Shown here: one piece after another, positions 31,863-43,786 of the stretch
Layout of the letters: the number at the start of each line of letters is the position of its first letter
Position numbering within the stretch: the first letter of the stretch is position 1
Origin: Mikania micrantha
Lineage: Eukaryota; Streptophyta; Magnoliopsida; Asterales; Asteraceae
Length of the DNA: 64,000 nt
Reading direction: 5' to 3'
Assembly (NCBI GenBank): GCA_009363875.1
Contig: CM018689.1
Span: 61,517,595-61,581,594 of the forward strand
Program-made: the position numbers and the translations under genes
The notes under the pieces: model-generated
The model's input: only the letters and a program-made list of their open reading frames with translations
Database searches by the model: none
What the model was told of the DNA's origin: nothing

Positions 31863-34588
31863 GATAGGTGCACTACACAATTTCTGCTTCAACAAGTCGA
31901 AAGCAGCTTCTTGTTTTTCTCCCCATTCAAACTTCTTGTCTTTATGCGTAAGGGAAGTCAGTGATTGTGCGATCTTCGAGAATCCTTTGATAAATCGTCG
32001 GTAGTACCCGGCCAATCCCAGAAACTGTCGCACCTCAGTCGGATTTTTAGGTGCAGTCCAGTTCTTGATTGTCTCAATCTTGGCTGGGTCTACGTGTATC
32101 CCTTTTGTGGTTACTACGTGTCCAAGAAACTGAACTTCGCGAATCCAAAAATCGCATTTGGAAAACTTCGCGTATAGTTGTTCCCTCTTCAGTAGTTCCA
32201 AGACAGACCTTAAGTGATCGGCATGTTCTTCTTGAGTCTTGGAGTAAATCAGGATATCGTCTATGAACACGATTACGAATTTGTCCAGATACGGCTTACA
32301 CACCCAATTCATGAGATCCATGAATACTGCCGGTGCGTTGGTCAGCCCGAAAGGCATGACTAGACGTTCGTAGTGTCCGTACCGTGTCCTGAAGGCTATC
32401 TTTGGTATGTCTCCTTCCTGTATTCTAAGTTGGTGGTAACCGGATCTTAAATCGATCTTCGAATAGTAGCTTGACCCTTGTAATTGGTCAAACAGGTCGT
32501 CTATTCGAGGTAGAGGGTATCGATTCTTGATCGTTACCTTGTTCAGTTCTCGGTAATCTATGCACATACGGTATGAGCCGTCTTTCTTTTTCACAAATAA
32601 GACTGGTGCTCCCCAAGGTGAGAAGCTTGGTCGGATAAATCCCTTATCTAACAACTCTTGCAATTGATTAGATAGTTCCTGCATTTCAGTAGGAGCCAAT
32701 CGGTATGGTGCCTTGGCTATCAGTGCTGCTCCTGGTGTTAGATCTATCTGAAACTCCACTTGCCGTGCTGGTGGTAGTCCCGGTAGATCGTCAGGAAAGA
32801 CTTCCGGATAATCGCGAACAATAGCGATGTCTTCGATCTTCTGTTCCTTCTTTGGTTGTTCGGTGATAAGAGCTAGGATAGCCGTGTAACCTTTCTTCAG
32901 ATATTTGTTTGCCTTCATGCAGGACATAATGTTTAGCGGTACTCCGCGTCGTTCCCCCTGGATCGAGATCTGCTCTCCACTTGGCAACGCAATTCGTACA
33001 ATTTTCTCGTTGCACACGATCTCAGCGTGGTTTGCAGATAGCCAATCCATTCCAATCACCACGTCGAAGCTCCCGAGAGTTACCGGCATCAGATCAATCA
33101 CCAGTTGATGGTCTGCTAGCGTTAGAACACACCCTTTGATGATATGTTGTGTTTCGATCAGTTTTCCGTCCGCTAACTCTACGGTGTACTTATAGTCTAG
33201 TGGTGTTGGTGTCATATCAAGCAATTTACTAAAATTACTAGAGATGAAACTCCTATCGGCACCGGTATCAAATAGTACACTAACATAGACATTATTTAAC
33301 AGAAACGTACCGGTGACGACGTTTGGATCATCCTTAGCTTCCCCTGATCCGATGACGAACGCCCGACCCCTAGCTAGGTTGCCACCTGCGTTCTTGTTCT
33401 GCGGGCAGTCTCGGCGCATGTGCCCCGGTTTCCCGCAGGTGAAGCACCCCTTCAATGTATTATCCTTGTTGAGGTTGGGATTGGGGTTTGATCGGCATTC
33501 CTTGGCCAGGTGCCCGTTCCTGCCACAGTTTGTACATTTGACCCTCTTGCATGGGCCAAAATGATGATAGTTGCAGCTGTTGCATTTTGGGCTGTTGCCC
33601 TGATATCCTCCCTTGCCTTGAGTGTTTGGTTGGGTGGCAGTGAAGACCTTTGCAGGTGCAGGCCGGTGTTGAGCTGGTTGCTGCGGTGAGAAAGTACGAT
33701 TGTTGCTGGGTTCCCACTTTCGCTTGGGTTCTTGGGGTTTCAGATGTTCACCCCTCTTAGGCAGCTTCCCCTGGCTACCGCCTGGTCAGTCAGCTTATGT
33801 GCCAAGCAAATCAGTGTTTGGATGGTGGAGTGGTCAGATGCAGTTACCATGCTCTGAATTTGCTCCGGCAGTCCACTTATGAACTGCTCGATCTTTTTAT
33901 ACTCCGGCGTCACCATTGCCGGGCAAAGCTTGCACAGTTCATGAAACCGAGTACAGTAATTCTCGATTTCTGATCCCACCATCTTGTGCACCCAAAATTC
34001 TTCTTCCAGCTTCCGGATTTCGTCACGAGGACAGTACTCCTCATGAAGCATCCTTGTGAAGTTCTCCCAAGGAATAGAGTTGGCGGTCTCTAGTCCGAGA
34101 GTCTGTACATGGGTGTTCCACCATGTGAGGGCTTGTACCTCCAGTGTTCCTGTAGCATATTTCACTCGGTTTTCCTCCGAGCATTCAGACATAGAGAAAA
34201 CTGACTCCAGCTTCTCGATCCAGCGGAGCAGTCCCACTGCCCCTTCGGTACCCTGGAACTTGTGAGGGTGGCAGCTCAGGAAGGCTTTGAAAGAACATCC
34301 TTTTGCTGCACTCCCATGGGAACCTGTGCATCGGAGTTCAATGTAACGTGTTAGAGCTTGAAGTTGTCTGCACTAATCTATTCGGATTGGGCATGTGTTA
34401 GTACCGTTGTTGGTGCCGCTAGTCTCGCTAGCAAGTCGGTTGGCTTCGTACTCATCGAGTACTTTGTTGACCCTCCGTTCAACCATCATATAGATCCTTG
34501 CCTTCTCGGCCTTACGCTTGAGATTTCGTGCATTGGATCCCCTTCCCGACATGATTCTATATGGAAGGGTTAGATTGTTAGTCGACAT
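31863..34588 (-). pseudogene. Element B gag-protease-reverse transcriptase (5' part of gag-pol)
   Basis: The start is at ATG 34588 or 34552 (MSGRGSN). An in-frame TAG at 34373-34375 follows; gag then reads FKAFLSCHPHKFQGTEGAVG and the WIEKLESVF..LTWWNTHVQ capsid-like region. A single-base shift near 33765 separates it from the nucleocapsid, with zinc knuckles [14 protein letters not shown] and [14 protein letters not shown]. Protease ([10 protein letters not shown]) and an uninterrupted RT follow ([11 protein letters not shown], catalytic FIDDILIYS) to SAPIL, where element D is inserted. Elsewhere in gag-pol, capsid binds the genome, protease matures the polyprotein and RT copies the RNA. The RT frame looks intact over about 530 residues; MNWVCKP has Trp where A has Arg. 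Confidence 0.92.
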
Positions 34589-34827
34589 ATGTCAGAGTGT
34601 TAGTCAGAAGTTAGATAAGATGTCATGTCAGAGGTCAAGTTAGATATCATATCAGAGAATGTGTTAGCAATAGTCATAATAATACAACAGATAATAATAA
34701 AGCATAATTCTCACAAATACCAAATTTTGAAGTACAATAATTTTTAAAGGAAAGTACAATATAATTTCTTCGAGCACATCCCGCTCGTCTAGGCCAAAAT
34801 AAGAAAAATACAAAATAAAATAGTCCA

Positions 34828-35586
34828 CTAATCCGAGTCCATAGAGACACGTGAAATATCACTAACAGCGCCTCCATCATCATCATCTTCCTCAGGATCC
34901 TCATTGGGATCCTCATCAAAATCCCCTTCTTCGAGGTCCTCGGCCTCGAACTGTGGTCCGTCGTCCTCGACTGGCGGTTCCTCGATGAACTGCGCTGCCC
35001 ATGCATTGAGCATGGCGTCGCTAGCTTGGACCATCGCCTGAGTCTCAGCTATGTCTGTTCGGTTCTAAGTGATGCGTCTGTCATGCTCTTGCATGATGTC
35101 CACCATATGTCCATGTTGTGTCATCAGCTGGGACACCTGAAGACGTAGAGTCTCCATCTGCTCCACCAGTCGATCGTTTTGCCTTTCCAGGCGATCGTTT
35201 TGCCTTTCCATGCGATCGTTCTTCTCGTGAAGAACGCGAACCTCGTCGGATACTTCCGCATTTCTCCTAATCTCCCGTCGTGTAACGGCAACGTGGGCTG
35301 CAAAAGCTCTCTCCATCGGCATCCCGAGTGTCGGTCGTCGTGGACCTTCAGTGGTATCGCCCTTATGTCGCAATGGAGGTACTCGCTCCCCCAATACCCA
35401 ATCCTGTATGATGTTAGGTAACCATCCCCAGTACCGATCCCGAGCCAACACCTGTGCTCGCCTCGCCATCTCGGCGTCCACTTGAGCTACGATGTCATCG
35501 ATCCTACGTTGACTATCCTCGGTCAGGTCGTCACTCGCTGGGCGTTTTTCTGGGTTCCTGTTAGCGTCTCGGTTGTTATCTGCCAT
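34828..35586 (-). pseudogene. Element B ORF0: extra coiled-coil/acidic ORF between PBS and gag
   Basis: Starting with MADNNRDANRNPEKRP, it is a charged protein of about 252 codons with one in-frame TAG after codon 173 (EHDRRIT*). The frame then continues through NRTDIAETQA to an acidic end (EEGDFDEDPNEDPEEDDDD). Residues about 115-170 form a likely coiled coil including a tandem ERQNDRL heptad, encoded by a 21-bp DNA repeat at 35170-35222. I do not recognise a family. Element A has an analogous ORF in the same place, which suggests a real element gene of unknown role, perhaps particle assembly. Confidence 0.7.
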
Positions 35587-35727
35587 CCTGTAAGTTTCGG
35601 GTTAGTAATTAACAGTTCAATAAAAGTATTAACAACATCAGTGTGCAAGTTCTAGTGTAGTGTCTAGCGTAGAGCAGTGGCTATAGTCTAAGTTCACTAG
35701 ATGCAAACCTAGTTCCCTATAACCAAG

Positions 35728-35739
35728 GCTCTGATACCA
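35728..35739 (-). other. Primer-binding site of element B
   Basis: On the minus strand, TGGTATCAGAGC lies 3 nt inside the right LTR, so this LTR is the 5' LTR in element sense. Confidence 0.92.
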
Positions 35740-35742
35740 GTC

Positions 35743-38653
35743 TGTCACACCCCCAAATTCCCACTCGTGGCGTCAGTCTACGTGGGTGTGACGTGGCCAG
35801 GATCGCAGCTCATGGTCATATAGAACGACTCTATATGAGTTTCACAATCACATACAATTATAAATAAAACCAGTTTTCATAAATAAGCAGTGGAAATGTT
35901 TAACATTAAAAGTAAATAAGTTGCAGCGGAAAAATAATTTGTTTAACAGACACTACATTGTTCAAATTGTTTTAAAATCAACAAATGCACACACAAGCCT
36001 AGGACTTGAGTCTATATGCCAGTCAGACTCCTTAATACATCCTTGTGCGCATCCTAGCGTGTGCTCCATCAGTTACCTGAGAATACATGCGAAAAGTGTC
36101 AACTAAAAAGTTGGTGAGTTCACAGGTTTAGACAGACATAAATAATAAACAGACATATACTGGGTATGTTAAGTTTAGTTATTGGATACTACGATCCGTG
36201 GAGTGTGTCAGTTCATCTTACCGAAACTAGACTGTTTCCGTTTGCCTCCGCAGGTCATCGCTGAACCCGCATTCACATCGAAATTACACTCGTTATGACC
36301 TCCAGTCAACATTGGTGCCGAGTGGGGTTAGTCAAACCCAGTAGTACTACGTAATTACGACTCGTTTGATACACAACTAACGGCAAGGATAAGTGAGGAC
36401 TTTAAGCGATAATAGTTACACTCGAAAATGGTTTTCACAACATACCAGTCATACATCTAAAAACAGTTGCATAGTATTCTCACCCCAATAGTTTAGCAAA
36501 TCAGTTAAAGAGTAAAAGTGGAGCCGTAAACTCACCTGAGTTAAGTAATGCGTTTGCTCAACAAAATAGTGTAGCTCGCCGGCTAGTAGTCACCTATATC
36601 ACATAGGTACTATGAGTTCGTGTTTGCATACATGTGGGCCTCACAGGACCGTGTTCGTGTTCAACAACACCGAGTTGTCAAGTGGGTCATGTCGACCGTG
36701 TTTGACCTAACGACCCGTTGGTGACGGTTTTGGATCAATGACTGTGTAGTGTGCGATTTAGTGTCGTGTTTAGTGTACGGATACCAAAAGTCATTCCTAT
36801 GAGGAAGCTTACTATTTTTAGTAAGCTTCTATTTTAGGAAAGTTTCCATATTTAGCAAGTCATGCATAAAATCACATTTCCGATTATTTTAACATGCATA
36901 TTTATCCTAAATGAACATGTTATCACATAGCACCTAGTTACACATAGCCAGTTTAGTAAAGTTTGCGCGTAAAAGTTTCTATAATTAGAAAGTTTACACA
37001 AATAAGCACATTTCATCAACTTTAATAACTAATATCGTCTAATATCACTATTTTGGTTCTAAGTAGCCATCAAATCATAATTAGCATGCTCCTATTCCCG
37101 ACTTTGCAAAATAAAGTTACTATTTTTAGTAACTTAGGAAAAATACACAAAATCCATTCTTTCAATAACATCCATCATTCAATATCATCATATTATCAAC
37201 ACATAAACATGTTAGACTCATAACATTATCATACTTATCATTCATTTGCAAACTTGTGCTAAAAAGTTACTATTTATAGTAACATTTATAAAAATCATGA
37301 CTTTGACCATTCTAAACATTTCTATGCATCAAATAACTATCATATTAACTCTTAAACATCATTTGAAACATATATTTTGGATCTAAACATACCCATGTGG
37401 TCATTTCATCAAAAACACATACTTAGTAACTTTAAAGTTACTATTTTTAGTAGTAATCATATCTATGACATTTCTTGACCATAATCAAACATTCTAATCA
37501 CATGGAACATCATCAATAACACTTTCAATAACATTTCAATATTGAAAATCACCTAAAACATTGTAGATCATACTTGCATGTTGATTAAAGTAACCATTTC
37601 ATCATAAAGCCAACAAATCATTATCATATCTCATCAAAATCATCATTCATCATTGTGGAATCACCAAATCAGTAACAATATCACAAAATAATAGATCCAT
37701 AACATAGAAATTTCGTGTCTAATGTGGTGATGGTGATGCATGTAGCCTAAAGGGCTTGCATGTGTGATTTCTAGTGATGTTAAGCATTATTGACTATAGA
37801 AACTACCTTCCAAAGCTTCAATCCACAAAATGAGACTTGAGCAGCTCCTGGAACAACCCTAGGGAGGCTGTGATTCGATCAAATGCAGAGAGGAATGATG
37901 GTAACGCATTCTTGGAGCTTCCACAAGTCTTCAATCCTTCCACAATGGCTTCCAAGGGTTGAAAATGGCTTCTTCTGGTGTAAAAGGGTTGTAGCAGAGT
38001 GCAAATGGTCGTGGGAGAGGGTTTCAGTCGCGAGGTTGGGTGAGGAGATGAACAAAATGATTATACATGGTTTTATAAAGATTTTCTGCGATTATAGCCT
38101 CGTCGCGTACCGCGACACCTGACAAAACTTGTCCCCCGCGTACCGCGATGATTAAAATAATCATTATGTTCCCGAAACACGCCGCGTACCGCGATGGTGG
38201 AAGATGATCGGTCGTTGCGTACCGCGACTCTTTTCGGAGAATTCAAATCTTCCGGCCCAGGCTTCACGTACCGTGAAGGCCCAGTTAGGTGCCCATCGCA
38301 TACCGCGATGGGTCTCGGTTGAGCCCAATAAGCCCAATTTCATGGTTTTGAGCCGAATTTCTCGTATTTCTCGAATACGATCATCGTTTCTCGACACCTA
38401 GGCGTTGTTCTACTAACTTAGGTTCTTAGGAACCTAATTGTGCAGTGAAAGTGTACTGCGGTTCGATCCATTCACCAACGTTCGTCATTCAAGACACGTG
38501 CGAGTTTCGTGCGATAATTCCTTGAATTATCGATGTGTTTGGTCCGTTGTGCCACGTGTCACACTAAATACAAATATTCTAGTGCCACGTATGAAATAAT
38601 AATACACATTATTATTAAAATAAATGCTGACCTGGAAATTGCGAGGTGTCACA
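35743..38653 (-). repeat. Element B, right LTR (5' LTR in element sense), 2911 bp
   Basis: It begins TGTCACACCCCCAAATTCC and ends GGTGTCACA before the ATACC target duplication. The hairpin array at 38102-38312 is partly mutated: CTTCACG/CGTGAAG replaces CTTCGCG/CGCGAAG of the left LTR. Confidence 0.93.
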
Positions 38654-38658
38654 ATACC

Positions 38659-41600
38659 TTTAGAAGAACTCGGTCTCCTACTTCAAATTCCAACGGTTTA
38701 CGACGTTTGTCAGCGTAACTCTTCTGTCGATCCCGGGCCGCTGCCATACGGTTCCGAATTTGAACTATCTTCTCTGTTGTTTCATGCACTAGTTCAGGGT
38801 CTGTTATCTAACTGTCACCAAATTCAGCCCAACAAACTGGCGAACGACATTTACGACCATACAAAGCTTCAAACGGTGCTGCCTGAATACTTGTATGATA
38901 ACTATTGTTGTAAGAGAATTCCACTAACGGTAAGTGATTTTCCCAGCTGGTACCAAAGTCAATTACACAAGCTCGTAACATATCCTCGAGCGTTTGAATC
39001 GTACGTTCACTCTGACCGTCGGTCTGTGGATGATATGCAGTACTCATATCCAAACGAGTTCCCAATGACTTGTGAAGTGATTTCCAAAAGTTTGAAGTGA
39101 ATCGAGCATCCCGATCTGATATGATAGAGATTGGCACGCCATGCCGTGCTACCACTTCCTTGATGTAAATGCGAGTCAGTTTCTCCATCTTGTCGGTTTC
39201 CTTGATTGCTAAGAAATGTGCAGATTTCGTTAATCGATCGACAATTAACCATATCGTATCACAACCACTCGGTGTACGGGGTAACTTAGTAATGAAGTCC
39301 ATCGAAATCTGTTCCCATTTCCACATTGGTATTTCTGGTTGTTGCAGTAAACCAGATGGTTTCTGATATTCAACTTTGACTTTTGAACAAGTCAAACATT
39401 TGCTAACGTATCTAGCAATGTCGGCTTTCATGTGAGGCCACCAATACAGTGCCTTCAAGTCATGATACATCTTGTCTGACCCCGGATAGACTGTATATCT
39501 AGACTTGTGTGCTTCATCCATCACGAGTTCCCTTAAACCACCATGCAAAGGTATCCACAGTCGGTTAATGAAATAACGAATTCCATCAGGCTTGACATCC
39601 AATTGTATTTCCATCCCTCGTAAGGATTCTTGTACCAAGTTATCCTTTTCTAAGGCTTCCAGCTGAGCACTGCGTACCTTGTCAGGTAAGTCAATCTGTA
39701 TCGTCATCATAAGTGCGCGAACCCGTCTTGTTCCTGTTGTGTCTTTTCTGCTTAGAGCGTCAGCTACCACATTAGCTTTTCCCTGATGGTACTTGATTGT
39801 GCATTCGTAATCATTCAACAACTCGACCCATCGTCGCTGTCTCATATTGAGCTCCTTCTGATCAAAGATATGCTGCAGACTCTTATGATCAGTGTAAATG
39901 GTGCACTTGGTTCCATATAAGTAAAGCCTCCAAATTTTCAAAGCAAAAACCACTGCTCGTAATTCCAAGTCGTGAGTAGTGTAATTCTTTTCGTGTGGTC
40001 GTAGTTGCTTTGAAGCATAAGCAATCACTTTATCATGTTGCATCAACACACATCCCAAACCCTGTGCAGATGCATCACAATACACCACAAAGTCTTCCGT
40101 CCCTTTCGGTAAGGACAGAATCGGTGCACTGCAGAGTTTCTGTTTCAATAACTGGAATGCAGTTTCCTGTTTATCCGTCCAGTTATACTTCGTTCCTTTG
40201 TGCGTAAGAGCTGTAAGTGGTTGAGCGATCTTTGAGAAACCCTCAATGAATCGTCGGTAATAACTCGCCAAACCAAGGAATTGTCGTACCTCGGTAGGAG
40301 TTTTTGGTGCTTCCCAATTCTTAATCGCTTCAATCTTTGCTGGATCAACGTGTATACCCTTTTCATTGACTATATGACCCAGAAATTGAACTTCTCGCAT
40401 CCAAAAGTCACATTTCGAGAATTTCGCGTACAGTTGTTCTTGTTTCAATAATTCCAACAGCAATCGAAGATGTTCAGCATGCTCCTCCTCAGTCTGGGAA
40501 TAGATGAGAATATCATCTATGAAAACAATGACAAACTTATCAAGGTAAGGTTTACAAACACGATTCATGAGATCCATGAATACTGCTGGAGCGTTTGTCA
40601 ACCCAAATGGCATGACCAAGAATTCGTAATGGCCATAGCGCGTCCAGAATGCTGTCTTTGGAATATCTTCTTCTTGAACTCTGAGTTGATGATAACCCGA
40701 TCTGAGATCAATCTTCGAGTAGTAACTCGAACCTTGCAACTGATCGAACAGATCGTCAATTCTAGGTAACGGATACCGGTTTTTGATGGTAACCTTGTTA
40801 AGTTCCCGGTAATCGATACACATACTGAAAGTCCCGTCCTTTTTCTTGACAAATAAGACTGGAGCTCCCCACGGTGAAAAACTAGGTCGTATAAAGCCCT
40901 TATCCAACAACTCTTGTAGTTGTGTAGATAACTCTTGCATCTCAGATGGTGCAAGTCAATAAGGCGCCCTAGCTATCGGTGCTGCGTCTGGTGTAAGGTC
41001 AATTCGAAATTCCACCTGTCTGATAGGCGGTAATCCCGGTAAGTCTTCTGAAAATAATTCAGGAAATTCACAAACTACTGGAATGTCTTCAATCTTCTTC
41101 TCAGCTACCGGCTTCTCAGTTATAAGTGCTATAACTGCTGTATGACCTTTACGCAGACATTTGTGTGCTTTCATACAAGATATGAGACGCAGTGGCGTAC
41201 TGCTCTTCTCACCTTGTACATACAATGTCTCTCCATGCGAAAGAGGTATACGAACGATCTTTTCATGGCATACTATTTCAGCCTGGTGTTTGGACAACCA
41301 GTCCATGCCAATGACTACATCAAAACTGCCTAAGGTGATAGGCATAAGGTCAATTTCCAGTGTTTGACCCATCAAATCAAGGATACATCCCTTAAGGATA
41401 TGTTTCACTACAATTAACTTGCCATCAGCTAGTTCTACAGTGTATGGGTTTTCTAAGGCAGTAGGACTAACATTTAGCAACTTAGAAAGTGAACTAGATA
41501 CAAAACTCCGGTCTGCACCAGTATCAAATAGCATAGAGGCATAGTGATTATTCAAGAGAAACGTACCCGTGACAATGTTGGGATCCTCCTGTGCCTGTCG

Positions 41601-42779
41601 TCCTCCAATCACAAACGCCCTGCCCCTAGCACCATTGTTTTTTTTATTGTTGTTGTTATTGGTGCCATTTCCGTTGCCATTTGCTTCATTAGTCCCGCCT
41701 TTCTTGAGTTGTGGGCAATCCTTTTTGAAGTGCCCCGGCTTACCACACTCAAAACAACCCTTCTGCGCGTTGTTCTGGCTGTTGTTCTGATTGTTGGAAT
41801 TGTTTTGCAGTTCTCCACGGCAATCTTTAGCTGCATGCCCTCCTTTGCCACACCGTTGACACTTAAACTTATCACACTGATTCCCAGCATGATGAAATCC
41901 ACACTTGTTACACTTTGGGTGTTTACCAATATACCCCACTGATGATGATGATTGCTGACCATTGTTCGAATTGTGATAAGACTTGTGTGAATCCTGTCTT
42001 CGGTTCTGCTGAAATGGCTGTTGGTTGAAATTCTTGGTGTTGCTGCTTTCCCACTTCCTTTTGTGGTCTCCCACCTTAGTAGTTGATGTCCGTTTAGGCA
42101 GAGTTCCTTGTAAAACTGCCTGGTCAGTCAATTGGTGCGCTAGTCGAACAACTTGTTGAATCGTTGTGGGATTTGCAGAAGTAACCATTCCCTGGATCTG
42201 AGGCACTAATCCTCCGATGTACCTCTCTATCCACTTGCTTGCTGGAGTAGCCATGTGAGGTAGAAGTCTGGCCAGTTCATGTGACCGAGTCGTGTACTCC
42301 TCGATGTTTGACCCCTCCATCTTGAGATGCCAATACTCCTCCTCCAGTTTCTGCATTTCACTGCGAGGACAGTACTCCTCCTGCAGTAAGGTTTTGAATC
42401 CATTCCATGTTAGGGCATTCGCTTCTCCCAATCCCAAAGTCTGAATATTGGAGTTCCACCAGGTCAATGCTGGACCCTCCAACGTACCCGTAGCATACTT
42501 GACCTTATTCTCATCAGGACAGTTACACATTTTAAACACTGATTCGGCTTTCTCAATCCATCGTAGGAGTCCAATGGCTCCTTCCGATCCTTTGAAGTTG
42601 TGTGGCTTACAGTCCAAGAACATCTTGAACGTGCACGCCTGTGGGTTCACCAATCCCCCTGCTAGACCATGTGGTCCTGTAGCGTGTGTCTGAGTGTAGT
42701 TCGCGATTGCCTCCGCGACCTTGTTGTTAATCAGCTCATTGAGCTCAGCAACTGTCATGTGAATGTTCTCACCGGCCAT
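38659..42779 (-). pseudogene. Element A gag-protease-RT-RNase H-integrase polyprotein with single stops
   Basis: ATG 42779 (MAGENIHMTVAELNELINN). Gag has the FKMFLDCKPHNFKGSEGAIG capsid region and zinc knuckles including CQRCGKGGHAAKDC and CFECGKPGHFKKDC. Protease is [10 protein letters not shown]. One in-frame TGA (40956-40958) replaces Arg in [15 protein letters not shown] continues in the same frame with CIDYRELN and FIDDILIYS. RNase H ([15 protein letters not shown]) and integrase follow with the D, D and E residues present (MDF, ISDRD, SERTI). The integrase zinc-finger His is Tyr (TVYPGSD; B has LVHPGSD). TAG at 38808 follows FGDS, after which the frame runs to element B at 38658. One long gag-pol frame is normal for this lineage. 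Confidence 0.93.
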
Positions 42780-43022
42780 TATCTTCCTAGTTAAAAGAAA
42801 TGTTAGAGTGTTATCAAAGTCCAATGTGAAACGCGTAAACAATACAACAAACAACAAACATGTAATGTAGGAATCAACACAACTGTTGGCAATAAGTAAT
42901 AGTTTTCAATAGATAATAATCTGATTTGAGTACAATACTTTCAAAATCAAAACATAAGTTTCTCAAACATCTAATGTAGGGACACAACCCGCCCCTAATA
43001 AGTTTAAACAAAATAAAAAAAG

Positions 43023-43652
43023 TCAAGCATCCTCAATAGTGGAGTCAGCATCAGAATCAACATCCTGTGCTGGTATCTCCTCCTCCTCTTCCTCTTCAAC
43101 CTCAGATACAAATTGCTCTTCTAGTGCAATCAACCTCCCCTCAGCAATGTCGGCTCGGTGCTCCTCCTCCTGCACTCGAGTAGTCAGATGTACAATGTGT
43201 GACTCCATCCCCTGAACTACACTGCGAAGCTTTGCGTATCGGGCGTTTACATCCCGAAGCTCCTGTGCCATGTGCTCAATCCGATCATTCGCCCACTTTG
43301 ACTCCCATGTCAATCGGGCGATATCATCTGACTCAAACTGTGGCCTCTTACAGGCACGAAACCTAGTTGGCATACGATATGAAGACTCCTCGGTGGAATC
43401 CTCCACAGGTGCTTTCTCTGGGTCTCTCTGTGGTTCCTCCTCGGGATCCTCCTGTGGATCCTCCTCGGGATCCTCCTGTGGATCCTCCTCTGGGTCCTCT
43501 GGGTCCTCCTCTTATGGATCCTCCTCCTCCGGATCCTCGTCTGAGTCCTCCTCGGGATCCTCCTCCGGATCCTCCTCATGGTCCTGAAATGCTGGAGCTA
43601 TCGGCTCCTCGTCATCAGATACGATCACGTACGGTGGTGAAGGTGCTGCCAT
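43023..43652 (-). pseudogene. Element A ORF0: acidic repeat and coiled-coil ORF upstream of gag
   Basis: I start it at MAAPSPPYVIVSDDEEP. An (EEDPEEDPQEDP)n acidic repeat follows, encoded by a GGATCC-containing microrepeat (43430-43585). One TAA interrupts the repeat where CAA is expected. It then continues in the same frame with a coiled-coil part (ANDRIEHMAQELRDVNARYA) and an acidic tail. About 210 codons. No family recognised. Same position and layout as element B ORF0 although the sequences differ. Confidence 0.65.
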
Positions 43653-43771
43653 ATCTGTTACATAAGACCATATGTAAATACTAGGCAAAAGCAGTTGTGT
43701 AAACAAGTGTCTAACGTCTAACAGTTATAGTCTAAGTCTACTAATGCAAACCTAGTTCGCTATAACCAATG

Positions 43772-43783
43772 GCTCTGATACCA
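43772..43783 (-). other. Primer-binding site of element A
   Basis: The minus strand reads TGGTATCAGAGC, 3 nt from the right LTR edge. Confidence 0.92.
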
Positions 43784-43786
43784 ATC

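Larger units (their letters stand above)
13218..38653 (-). mobile_element. Ty3/gypsy chromovirus-type LTR retrotransposon B, nested in A and carrying C and D
   Basis: LTRs lie at 13218-16152 and 35743-38653, and the TSD ATACC at 13213-13217 and 38654-38658. It reads minus: PBS at 35728-35739, ORF0, gag, PR-RT, RNase H-IN, left LTR. Without C (17004-21813) and D (22882-31857) it is about 11.6 kb. Its proteins are close to element A but its LTRs are a different family. Confidence 0.93.

Noticed and set aside
31845..33455. Element B RT as a functional host gene
   Set aside because: The frame ends only because element D is inserted, and all motifs are retroviral-type.
41544..41942. 132-aa plus-strand ORF opposite element A gag
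   Set aside because: Shadow of the gag nucleocapsid frame on the other strand.
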